NCBI GenBank assembly: GCA_930367205.1
Contig: OV884011.1
Location: forward strand, 103,965,139 to 104,029,138
Source: Acanthosoma haemorrhoidale
Lineage: Eukaryota; Arthropoda; Insecta; Hemiptera; Acanthosomatidae
DNA length: 64,000 nt
Direction: 5' to 3'
Shown here: piece after piece, positions 38,301 to 50,800 of the stretch
Layout of the letters: the number at the start of each line of letters is the position of its first letter
Numbering within the stretch: position 1 is the first letter of the stretch
Position numbers and translations under genes: made by a program
The notes under the pieces: generated by a model
Told to the model about the DNA's origin: nothing
Seen by the model: the letters and a program-made list of their open reading frames with translations, nothing else
The model's database searches: none

Positions 38301-41300
38301 CTGAAAACTAACGTCTTGAGAAGACAAGCCCTTAGAAATTCTCAATAATTCTGTTCATCTTCCACTGCATAGTTTTGACTGCACTTGTTTTAGGACACTC
38401 AACAGTAGCTGTAATATGAAATTGTGATACTTTTATTTAATTAATTGTTGTACTTATTTTTTATTTATGTTTTATGGAGTAGTATATAGTACATACTATT
38501 TTCAAGACATGAAATTAAACAATATTTTTTGTAGGAAATTATAATTTTATAAACAATTTTTATTATGGGTTCATTACAGAATAGGGTATACTTTTTTAAA
38601 TACTCTAATCAACATCTCTTGTAGGAAACATCTACATCGCCTGTTTTGAAATAAGTGCATTTTGATAAATAATTAAAATCTCCTGTTTTCTGAAACTATA
38701 AAGTAACTACCAGATGTTTTTGTGCAAGAATGTATCTGAAGAACGATGTGTCGCTCTTGTAGATATGTGTTGCAATCAAATGACTTGAAATTGGTATTAG
38801 ATATCAGGAAAAAATACTGTAAACCGTTTCTATTCCTAAATATATTTATATTGTTATGGTCAAATCAATTTTTATGTTAAAACAAATATTCCCAATTGGG
38901 CTGTAGAAAGGCTGCATGAGCTCCCTTTCCTTACTGGCATACTCAACTTAGACTATAAATAATATATAGCAATTTAGTATTATCCAAATAGTAACTTATA
39001 TACAGAACTGGACCTTTTAAGGTTTAATGCATTGCGCAAAGTATAAAACTTACAAAAATGAGTTTTTAGGGTTAGAGGTCATGTCTTTGTGACCTGATCT
39101 AATCTTTCTTTAATCTATTTGATTAATGTTGGACCTCTTAAGGTTGATTTAAACAAAAAATGCATTGCACAGAGTTTGAAAGTGACAAAAATTAGTTTTA
39201 GGGCCTCAGATCATAACCACGTCACCTGGTCTATCTGAAATGCGAACGTAACCAGTACTTTCAAGGGTTCTCTCTGTAAAATCTAAAGAATTTCTGTGGC
39301 TAACTTCATAAATTTAGGTTTAAATGACACCAATTGTTCATTTCTCTTCAGTACCTGTTCATTCCAATCTGTACAACTTATACAGGACTGAGGATGACAC
39401 ATTTCAGCTGTTGAAATTTCTAGTAAATATAAAGAATTGAAGTCATTAAAACCTATATTACACTGTCTTTTCCAATCTTATTATTTGTATAATAGTATAT
39501 ACTATATTGTAATAATTAAGGGACCTGTTAAGGGAGTAAATAAAAATTTAATGTTCTTTTTAAATCATTAAGGTTAAAATTGAAATATATTAAATTATAC
39601 AGAAAATTGTTTTTGTATAAGTAATAATATAAATTTTTCTGTGCTTGTTGCAGCGAGTTCCAGCATGATGATGGCTATATGATCTGCTGTGATAAATGTC
39701 TGTAAGTAAAATCAAACGATATTTGCAAAATTAATATTGTGCCTTAATAGAATAATTTAAAGGAGTTGTAATGCTTTAAATACTGACTGCCATTAAGGCT
39801 TGACCGATATAATAGTATGTTTTGTGGCCTTGTAGAGTCTGGCAACATGTCGACTGCATGGGAATCGAGAGAGGGAATATTCCAGAGGAATATAGATGTG
39901 AAGAATGTGAACCTAGAAAGGTGGATAAAGCACGGGCTATAAGACTACAGCTTTCTAAAAGAAGTCAGTTTAATGACTCTTCAGACTCTCTCGAGTCAGC
40001 CTCAGCAAATACGCCACCTACAAAAACAGGTAAATAAAAAGTTATGTTTGTATTAGAATCTTTAATTTAAGTTTCTTAATTAGTTACTAAGGAATATGTA
40101 ATGTTACATAATTTTCATCTTAGGCCGAAGCAACTCGACTAGTAGCAGTGGCACTGGTATTGTAAATACTAGAAAAGGGAATACTGCTCCTAAAACAGTA
40201 ACTCGAAAACGAGGAGAGCGAGGAAGCTCCTCAACTCCAAATGTAACTAAGTCTGGAAGATGGAGAGGACAAGCTCAAGCTGAAACCAAGCGTGGAAAAT
40301 ATACAAAGCCTGCGCCAAAACTAAAGCAAAAGAAAACTGTTACCAAAAAGAGTACAAGAGAGGTAACATTTACCATTAACTACTCTTCTGTCTACCTTAT
40401 GTTAGGCCTGATTTTATTTATTTTTCTTCTTTTTTAGGTTCCAGCTGAGAAAAAGGAAATTACAACACCTGGTCCAGAGTTGAGATCTCCGTCACCAGCA
40501 GAAGGGATCCATCAACTAAGACAATGGATCGATTCTTATGAAGAAGCAGTTACAAATCATTATTCACAAGAACTACGAGCAAGAATATCTGCCATTAAAG
40601 TGAATGGTTTACATTCGGAATGGCGGTTAGGTGGCTCTGTTTCTGCAACTCCCAAGTCAAAAGTTTCACTTCTACCTTCAGGCCTTAAGGCTAGTATTTA
40701 CTAAAAATAGTATACTAACTTATTTATTAGTAATTTTTTCTCTTAGCGGATTTTATCAATTCTTTAGTTATTCTTGTAAAACTTATTGGTCAAATGAATT
40801 ATAGATCCTAGTGACGACTGCTTTTATACCTGTGAACCAGGCTATTATTGAAGTTCGAGGAAAGTATATGCTCGCCAAGGGACCTGCAGTGCAAGGGAAT
40901 GCCAAGCAGTTTGTCTTTCACCATCGATTGAATGGTCCTGGCTCAGAAGTTACTGAGGTGCAGGTCGATGCGACAACTTACGGAAATGATGCAAGGTTCA
41001 TCAGGTCGTCTTGCAATCCCAATACCGAGGTAACTATTATAAACAGGTATGGTCACCTAAAATACATTTGTCATAAATCCCCACTGGGGTATGTCTCTGT
41101 GACCTAGCCAATATCTGGTGGATGAGAAGAAAGACTTTGGTCTTTGACCCTTGCTGGCACCCTAGTCAGCGGCCAGAGATTTTGTGATAATCTGACTCCT
41201 TAAGATCAAAGAAGGGCATGCCCTGACAGTGCACATGTACAGGATAAAAGGTATAGGTAGTTTGTATTGTCTTTGAATGACCGCAAATTCACACACTTTA

Positions 41301-44300
41301 TCTGACGCAATGAATTCATTTATTGATTACGATATAAAAAGCAGTCGAGTATTTTCAGATTTGTGGAGAGAGTAGCTTCTCCTTGTGTTTGTAACGCCAA
41401 GTGGAAGCAACAAAATTATACTTGAACACATCTATTCAGTAGTTTTTTAAGCTTTATTTTAAATCTATAATTTAGAAGTATAAGAGAGAAGATAAAGTGA
41501 ATTATCCGCTTCAAAAGCCTTTTTCTGTTCTTTCATAAATATTAATGCCTTGTTGAAAGTTGTAGAATATAACAATTTGCCCTTTATTCTAGTGTTACTT
41601 CTAAACTGTATCCAGACATCACCTCCTTTTTGTTATTGCACAGTGCACCTTCCTGGTTAAAGAACTAATATGGTTCTTTCCCTGAACTAAGTTGAATTTG
41701 AGGTAATATTTAAAATGAGATTTGTGTTTAAATATTTTGTAGATACGACACTGTATAGAGAAAGGAACGCTCCATTTGTACATAGTTAGCACCTGTCCTA
41801 TCGATGCCAAAACCGAAATCACACTTCCTCATAGGCCTGGAAGCTCTAATTGTGCTTCAGGGGATAAATGTGAACTATCTTTACAGTCTGCGTAAGTCAT
41901 TTTTAAATATCAAGATTATAAACCCGTATATGTACAAGTGGTTTCTATGAATAGTTCCTAAAACATTAAGAGTATACTTTTACTGTTATCTATATAACTT
42001 AATTGAAGAGCTTAGTGGATGAAGATGTTATGAGACAAATAAGTGAAATCGAAAAAATTTGTTTTAAAGTTGATAGTTGCCTCTTTTTTCCTACTATTAT
42101 TACTATTAGCCATTTTTCTAAAACTATCCTTACTCAGAGGGCTAGCAAAAAGGAGAAATATGCTATGCTTAAAGGAGAGAATAACATATAACATGTTCAT
42201 CTACTAAGCTCTTGAATTATTTCTTTATATTACTTACAATATAACTTAAAAATCTATTTTAAGAAACCTTTATCAATATTTATAGAAATGACAAAAGACG
42301 TAGAGGCAGGAGACGAACCTTATCTGAAAGTTCAACTTCGACTAAGTCATCTACTTTGTCTATTAATAATAACAACAACAACAATAATAACAACGTTGCT
42401 AAAGAGACAGTTCCTAAGAGGCCAGCTCCACAGCCTCCTCCATCACCTGAGCCAACTGCTACCCTATCTAAGGTTAGTCAGGATCATAAAAGTTTCTTCA
42501 ATGTGTGCAGAAAACCAAATTTTTCATTTTTAATTAAATTATTAATGTCTTTATTGGCAGACATCAAAAACTGTGGTTAGTGCTCCATCACCTCCTTTGA
42601 CAAGGGAATCATCAGGCCTAAAAGCAACCAGAGGACAAGTCAGTTCCAGGCGTGCAACAACCCCAGCTGCTAAAACAGAAGAGCGCAAAAGAAATCCATC
42701 TGCCAGTCCTCCCAAAAAGCATGATGGAAAATTGGTAATAATTTGTTTTTACAACTTTTATTAGTTTGCCAACTGAAGTTTGTTCAATTGATGCAGCGCA
42801 ATTTTATTTTATTATAATTTTGTATTTCTATGAAGTCACTACAATAAAGGCCATCAATCAGAAAAAAGTAAATAAAAAAATACATTAAGTGGGTTTTTTG
42901 GTGGGGTGGTTAAATTTGATGCATTAATAAGGGGAGGAAAAGGGTTTTATGTGTAACATTTTGTTGATACTAAGCCAATAATTATTTTACCTGTGGTTGC
43001 GTGTTCTTAAATGTTAGTTTAAAACTCCATTTTTTATCATCATTTCTGTCTTAGTTCTGCGTGTAAAATAATGATTGCTCACATCATCTGATTTGTTTCA
43101 TTACGTAGAATATGAAAAACATATGCTGGATTGCATTCTCATAGCTTTTTGAAAAGTTAGTAACAAAATTTCTAGAAAAAAACAAAGCGAAGCAAGTTCA
43201 TTTTCATTTTTAGCATCCCTAAAAGCCTTCAATTATGATGTTTTGCGGCAATCATAAAATCATTTATTGTTAGTCTAGATTTCCCAGGGGTGAACAGTTC
43301 TGAAAGGTAAAACAAACATGCAGTGATGTTTTACTTTATGCAATTTAAGTTTAAAATTAATGTTTAGACTAGAGAAGAACGAAAAATGGAAGCAATCATG
43401 AAAGCATTTGAAAGGTTAGAGAAGGATGAACAAAGAAAACAGATTTCTGGAACAGGGACAGGGCGAGTTCGAAAGTCATCAGTTTCTCTTTCACCTGTTA
43501 GAGAAAAGAATGAGAAGCCTCAGCTGAAGAAAAAGTAAATACTTGACTTAATATATTGGCTTATTTATTTATTGCTTTAAGTATAGACTTATTTATTGCT
43601 CATGCATAAAATAACAATATTTGATATATTTTTTCCTTCTTATTAATTATATCACTATATTTAAATTAATTAAAACAAATTAGATTCAGGGAGACTAGAT
43701 CCTCAAAAGTCCTGAGACCTCGAAGAAATACTGTTGCAAAAGTTGTCGGTTCCTCTACTTTGCCGGTTAGAAGACTCACAAGGAGGCAAGCACAGTCTGA
43801 GGAAACAGATTCAGACGAAAGCGAAAGTGCTTCTGTTGGCGGATCTGCACCCAGCTCTCCTCGCACACCACCAATACCGGACCATCCTGTTTATGAAGCC
43901 GCCACTCCAACTAAGGTACATCAAAACATCAGTGTGTAAAATATAGTTCTGTATCTTTAAAACTTGCTTCATGTCCACTCTTATGTTTTAGGAAGATGAA
44001 TCAGCTGTCCACGAGCCAATCCACTCAAGTGGTTCTGAATCGACTCCCCCTCCGATGTCTAATGCCTGTCTGTTGGTTGCAGCCGCTGTTGGTCCTCTAG
44101 CTCCTGGATTTAAGTTTCCAAAGACAAAAAAGGTTCAGTTATACTAATAATATATTGTTAAGGATGCTGGTTGTGGGTTGGTTATATTTTGAATAAAAAG
44201 ATGTGCCTGCCCGATATATTTTCATTCCAGCGCAAGTATTTGCAACGGACTATGCTATCATATTCAAGTGCTAAAATTGATAAATTATATCAGTTATACT

Positions 44301-47300
44301 TATTTACTGGTTAACAATAATCTAAATAACAATTGTGGTTAGCGTCAATGTGTTTTGTATGTTGATGTTATGAAATATGAAACATAGATATTGTGTTAAA
44401 GTTTAAATGTTAAACCTTGCTTATGTAAAATATTCAATGTTATGTCCAAATTACTAAAGGGATGAATGGGGTTGACGTTTTAATAAAAATGTGTATATAT
44501 TCGTTATCTTCTAGCCAGGGTTCTTGATTCAATAATTCAGCGACTGGTGGTATTGGTGGGGAGGTTTCTCTCGTTTACTATCTCATCTTTTTTATTTAGG
44601 TTATTGGAGTTCAGGAAGTCTAGTTTTAATTTGGCCATTTCTAGTTTCTTTGTGAGTAAAACTGATTGCCATTTGTGTATTAGATAGAATGTGTGAAGAA
44701 TCTTTGTGGGTAGCATCTTAGTTTCTGTTTCATTGGTTATATGTTTATAAAAGTTACTTTCTTTCCAGAGTGTTCTTTGCACCTTATTTTGAGTTACTGA
44801 TATGTTCTTCCAGCATAACATTCACATTGTCTGCACTAAATTCTGTACAGGACGGAACAATATTTAGTTAGTATAGGGTCTCTTAATTATACTTATTTTT
44901 TCATGCTGATTTTTTTTTAAATTATTTTGTTTTTACTAAATGTTTGGTTTTTGGTGTCTTAGTATTTTTTATAATTTTTGGTGATTTTAGTTTATTCTTT
45001 TAGATAGAAAGCATAAATCATCACTTAGCTCTAGTAAACAGGTGCGATAAAGAGATTATGCTTTCTTTGCTCAAAAGGCTGATGTTATGTCTGTCTGAGA
45101 GTGGAATATATCAGGTTGGCCAAAAAGTCCGTTCGGTTTTTTAAGCGAAAATAAGACACAACTTTTAAACACAAAGCTATTAATTATAATTGCCGTTTTG
45201 TTCCAGTATCTTTTGCCGTCTCATGGGTAAATTCATAATTCCATGATCAAAGAATTTCCTGTCTTTAGGGGCAAATAAATTTTGTAAGTGGATTTTTACA
45301 TCTGCAGAATTGAAGGTCTGTCCATTCAATGAATTTTGAAGAGACCGAAACAGGTGGAAATCTGAAGGTGCAAGGTCGGGCAAATATGGAGGGTGCGGGA
45401 AAACTTCCCAGCCAAGCTCCAGTAACTTCTGTCGTGTCGGCAAAAAAGTGTGCGGTCAACCCATTAGCTAGCTTGTTCACTTCTGTAATGATGGACTGCT
45501 TTATTATGAATGACTGTTGTCTGAATATGTTGAACTTCTTGTGTCTGGTTTTATTTCATTTTTATTGTCATCTATAAGTAATTTATACCACTTACTTTGT
45601 GTAATTGGGTGTTGAATTTTATTTATACCATTAAGATAGGTAAAGAATTCATTTATGATATTAACTTGTCACTTTTGATGCATGTCAGGTTATCATCCAC
45701 GTATCCAATCTACTAGTATATAGCCTTCTAATGGTACAACTTGTTTAAGCCTTCTTTAAGTTTTTATTTAGAGCAAGTGGTTTCAACAGTTCATCTTCGG
45801 TCATTTCACAAGAATCCACCTAGCCCAGCAACATCCAATGAAGACAACAACCACTTGTTGAGAGGTGCGTGGAGATGGCATGGGCTGTTAAAAACAAACA
45901 CCTCTAAATGAAACTCTAAATAGCTTAAACAAGTTGTGAAAACAGATAACACCTCTTCCAACTAAGATAATTTTAAGAAATCAAGTAGTTCATGTACATG
46001 TCATTTATGTTGCAGAATCTTCTTAATTCTTGGTTTGGTGGAAATGAAATTAACAATGAGGAGGTAGTTCAGCGCCCTGGGCTAGTAGATTGTGCCAAGA
46101 AGAGGTGGCTAAGGCAGGCTATTTCCGAAGATTCTGACTCTCCAAAGCACGGTCAGTAATTGGCTGTGAATATTTAATAAATCAAAACCATGAATTAAAA
46201 TCTAAATGAAATAAAGAAAATTCTGTATAATAAAAAATATTTCATATAAGTACAAAGTGCCTAAACATTCATTCGCTTATGAAAAGAAGTTTTATATTTA
46301 TGAAGTGTTATGGTTGAATAATATAATATAATCCTACTTTTAATATTTGTTTTTAAAATAAACTATGGGGTAAATGCTGACAAGTGCAAACTTATAAAAA
46401 TAAACGTACATTTTGTTTAACATAATAATCATGTCAATAAAAGGTAGTTTCCTATTAAACTTTTATAAGCCTGATTCTTTCACTTTCTTGTCATTATGAA
46501 TAGTACGAGGGTGGTCTGAAAAGTTTCCGACCTAACAAAGATACAAGACGTTTTTTCAGACATTTTTTTTTATTTTTCAACATAGTCTCCTTGTAACTCT
46601 ACACACTTCTCCCAGCGATGCTCCCATCTCTGTAACCCGTCCAAATAGTACTCGGCGTTTTTCTCTGCAATGTAATCGTTCACGAAGGTGATTGCCTCTT
46701 CATTTGACGAAAATAGCTGTCCTCCAAGCGCAATTTTTAGAGGAGGGAACAAAAAGAAGTCGCTTGGGGCTAGATCTGGTGAGTAAGGCGGATGGTCAAG
46801 CAGTTCAAACCGTAATTCATGGATTTTTGCCATGGCAACCGCTGAGGTGCGAGACGGTGTGTTGTCTTAGTGAAACAGGATTTTCTTTTTCTGCAAATGT
46901 GGCCGTTCTTCCACAAGTTCTGCCTTCAGCTTGTCAAGTAATGATGCGTAGTATGCTCCTGTAATGGTTTTTACTTTTTGAAGATAATCGATTAAAATAA
47001 CTCCATGACTATCTCAAAACACAGTCACCATCACTTTACCAGCTGAAAAAACAGTTCTGCTTTTTTTGGAGCCGGTTCCCCCTTTGAAGTCTGTTGGACT
47101 GTATTTTTGTTTCGGGCGTATAATGGTGTATCCAAGTTTCATCCACAGTAATTAATCGGCGCCAAAACTCGGATTTATTGCGCCAACAGAGCGTTGGAAA
47201 TGTTCATTCAAACACTTTTTGGTTGGTCTAACGTAAGCAAACGCGGCACCCAACGCGCGGACAGCTTTCTCATCTCTAAATGTTGATTTAATATGTGACA

Positions 47301-47771
47301 AACACGTTCTTTTGACATGTTCATGACCTCTGCTATCTCTCTCACTTTAATTCGGCGGTCGTCTAGCACCATTTGGTGAACTTTGGCAATGTTTTGTCGG
47401 TAGTTGCAGTTTTTGGACGCCCCGAACGGTCATCGTCTCCCAAGCTCTTACGACCACGTTTAAATTCAGCTGCCCAAAATTTCACTGTGGTGAATGATGG
47501 TGCATAGTCCCCATACACAGAATCCAACTTATCTTTGATTTGCGTAGGCGTATTGCTTTCAAAAACAAATATTTAATGACAGCTCGATACTCGATTTTGT
47601 CCATTTTCATAAAAACACTCACTCAAACGACTGTTACACAACAACTGCGCGTCCAAAATGGCTGAAACATTGGTGAGTAACTGTCAACAGATGAACAACG
47701 AAATTCACTAGCTTTTATTTACGAATGCTGCTATCTTTATGTTGAGGTCGGAAACTTTTCAGACCACCCTC

Positions 47772-47819
<48 letters not shown>

Positions 47820-50800
47820 TATTCCTCAAACCTTACTTGTTGCAAAACTTAAAACCGACTGTTGATTGGTTTTTTTGTTGCCTCCCCTTCCCCCACGGTA
47901 CTTCTAAATGTTATATGGTATAACATTATATTGTTCAACCTGACTCCTTAATATTTATTATTTTATGTACTGTAGTAATACTTGTGGTATTTAAAATAGT
48001 TGTTTTCATTTTTAGAAACAGGGGTATCATCACCAACCGACATGGCTGCTCCTCTTAAAAAGAGACGGTTTGCTAGGGAAAGTATGTCTTCAGATATATC
48101 ATACACTCCCCCTGCTACACCTCAAGCAGGAGATTCACTAACTCAGGTATGTGCAATGCTATATATTCAAACAATACCGTATAATTTCTCAACATCTACC
48201 TTCAGCTATAAAAATGTTAAACATACTCATGCTTTAACAGAGATCTACTGCTCTATATTATTTGACAGTTGAACTATTATGAACCAGGATGTTGTAAAAA
48301 TGAAATCATATTATGAAAATTGAATCATATTATAAAAATTAAATATATTATTCCTATACCATGAAGTTGAACATTGAATACACCTTTTTTTTTTTTTGGA
48401 TGAATGTGAAAAAAATTGTCTTTTTCCACCCACATAATTTCTTTAATTCTATTAAGCAATTTAAATAATAAATGGTTGTTTTAATGGTAATAAACTACAA
48501 TAACATGATAAATAAATATTGTTTTACATTGTTTGTACTCCTTTTATAAACAATATTTGCTATTTATCCATAAGAGTTAAATTGTATGTACGTCTTTACC
48601 TAAGAAGTGTTGGGCATTTTACTGGCAACTGTTTCTTTGAAGGATTGACAAACATAGTGGTTTATTGGGCATCCCCTTGTTATTTAAGACTATTTGGGCT
48701 CTTATGTGCGTCTAATTTAGTTAGGTATTTTCAAACATTTATATGTGCATGTTTTTTCTATCTATTAAATTTTTTGTAGTTCTATAATATTTTTTTAAAT
48801 TTTAACTTGTGGAATTTTAGATTAAAAGAAATAATAACTTATAAAATCATTAGGATCAGAAGAGCGTTATCATCCTGTGGCTCCAGAGTATCTACCAGTA
48901 TCTACCAGAAACTACTAAATATCATTAACGAAATGAACAACTATTTTTCGGATTGCAATATTAACAACAGAAATATTCCCATATTAAATAATCCTATTTA
49001 TTATAATAGGAAAGAAGACGATAAAAAAAGCACTGCATTTTTAAAGTAACCAAAGAAACTATTGAAGATGTGAGAAAAATTGTGGGCTGGCCTTCAAACA
49101 AATACTTGTCATATATGAAGCTGATGATGAAAAGTCAACAATTTTCTTATAGTGAAATCACAATTTTTATTTTATTTGAAACGCCCAGGTGCTTTTGCCA
49201 ACTCTCAAGACTAGGCCAAACAAAAATCTGAGATGAGTTGATGAATGACAAATATCAGGCTGCCTTAATGGTTTTTTCAATCAGAGATTGCAATCCGTTA
49301 ATATAGCATGATCTTCGTCATTCATCAACTGCTCTTATCTGTAAATCTAGACTTTGCCAGTTTCTTATCTCAAACCAATGTAACTATTCATAATTTGTCA
49401 TTACTATTATTATTTTTTAATAATCTTGTTCATTCCTATATTTTCACAACTGCTCATCTGTTTTTTGTTTCAATCTTTAGCTGTTGGTTCATCTTAATCA
49501 TCAAATATCTTACAGGCTCTTTTTTGTTCATTAGTTTTATCATTTCAGCGTAACCTTATGTATTTTTATCTTTTTGTTGTCATCTAGACATTCCTAGTTT
49601 ATTCCTTTTTGTTGTCCTTTAAACATTTATTTCTATTTATTCCTTTTTGTTATTCCTAGGGGACAATGTCTTTTATTTTATTATTATTCTGGCACTTATT
49701 CCACAGTTATATTAATAATTAGCCAAAGGTGAGTATTTTAACAGACTAGAGCTAGAACATGTTTTCTTTTAATATTTGGCTAATAATCATTTTATAATAG
49801 TTTTAAACCATCGATAAAATGTAGCTCTATGACAGGTCATCAAATATGTATAGTTCTACAGAGTTGTTAAATGTTTTTGTGATGCCCTTTTTTTCTCAAA
49901 AACAATTTTTTCAAATCCCAATAGCCTTCTTATCTCAAGAAGACAATCTTGTATTTTGTCACGAAATTAGAGGACTCCTGGAAAAAATGGGTCTTCCCGA
50001 CTATTTTTCAGATAATTAGCAACTATTTATTGAGAGCACAAAGCGATCCATCAACACAATGGGAATAAATAACAATACCAATTGCTCACTCTATGAAAAT
50101 TAAAGAAGAATATAACAACATAGCTTTAGTCTTGGAGAAGTATTGGTGATTAATGTGGACTTAAAAATCGTAAACTTTCTCCTTGAACAGCAAATTGGTC
50201 ACTAAATATCATTGCTTCTTGTGCCTGTGGGATAGCAGAGACAAAACATGGACGTTGGGCAAAAGAATGTCATTAATGGGCCCTTAAATGTACAAGAAAA
50301 ATCAACTTTCCTCCACTGCACATAAAGCTGGGCCTTATGAAGGAGTTGTACAGGCTCTAAACAAGAACGGATCGTAATTTGTTTTTATAGGGGGGGAAAT
50401 GCATCAAGAGAGTGGTAAAAATTAAAGCAGGAATATTTGACGGCACAAATATGACAACACTTCATCAAGGATCCTGCCTTCGTAAATTTAAAGAATTGTG
50501 GCTGAGAAATGCTTGGATTTGTTGCAGTTGTCGGCAATTTTCAGGGCAAACACAAAGCAGAAAACTATGTGAGCTGGTTAACAGTTTCAAATCTCTTGGG
50601 TGTAACATGAGTATTAAGGTGCACTACCCTACTACACATCCACTCAGACCATTTTCCTGAAAATTTAGGAGACATCAGTGAGGAATAAGATAAAAGATTT
50701 TAACCTGGATATTAAAACTATGGAGGAGGCCCGCTGCCAAGGAAGATCGGATACGCACATCATGGGAGATTACTGCTAGAGTTTAAAAAAGGACTTCCAA

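Larger units (their letters stand above)
36456..39653 (+). other. upSET: upSET intron (3.2 kb)
   Basis: Contains the poly(C) tract at 36587 and the duplicated segment at 39010-39235. The 67-codon minus frame at 37305-37508 is not supported. No further exon is seen. Confidence 0.75.
44133..46015 (+). other. upSET: upSET intron with mariner fragment and foldback element
   Basis: Besides the two listed elements, I see nothing that looks functional. The 94-codon minus frame at 44537-44821 has no recognisable features. Confidence 0.7.

Noticed and set aside
39380..39440. CTGAGGATGAC ... GCTGTTGAAAT motif resembling 3' ends of some retroelements
   Set aside because: Too short and without a neighbouring reverse transcriptase to call.
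40693..40811. GT-AG alternative for the SET-domain intron (A|GTATTT ... CCTAG|TG)
   Set aside because: It is in frame but removes the conserved I-L and uses a weak donor; the GC-AG choice aligns better with the family.
41030..41107. Extension of the SET exon to an ORF stop at 41107
   Set aside because: A good donor (GAG|GTAACT) precedes it and the conserved IRH...HLYI segment is supplied by the exon at 41743.
48807..49049. 80-codon ORF after the PLKKRRF exon
   Set aside because: Asn/Ile/Tyr-rich chance frame; the phase-0 reading after a possible acceptor at 48854 stops after about two dozen codons.
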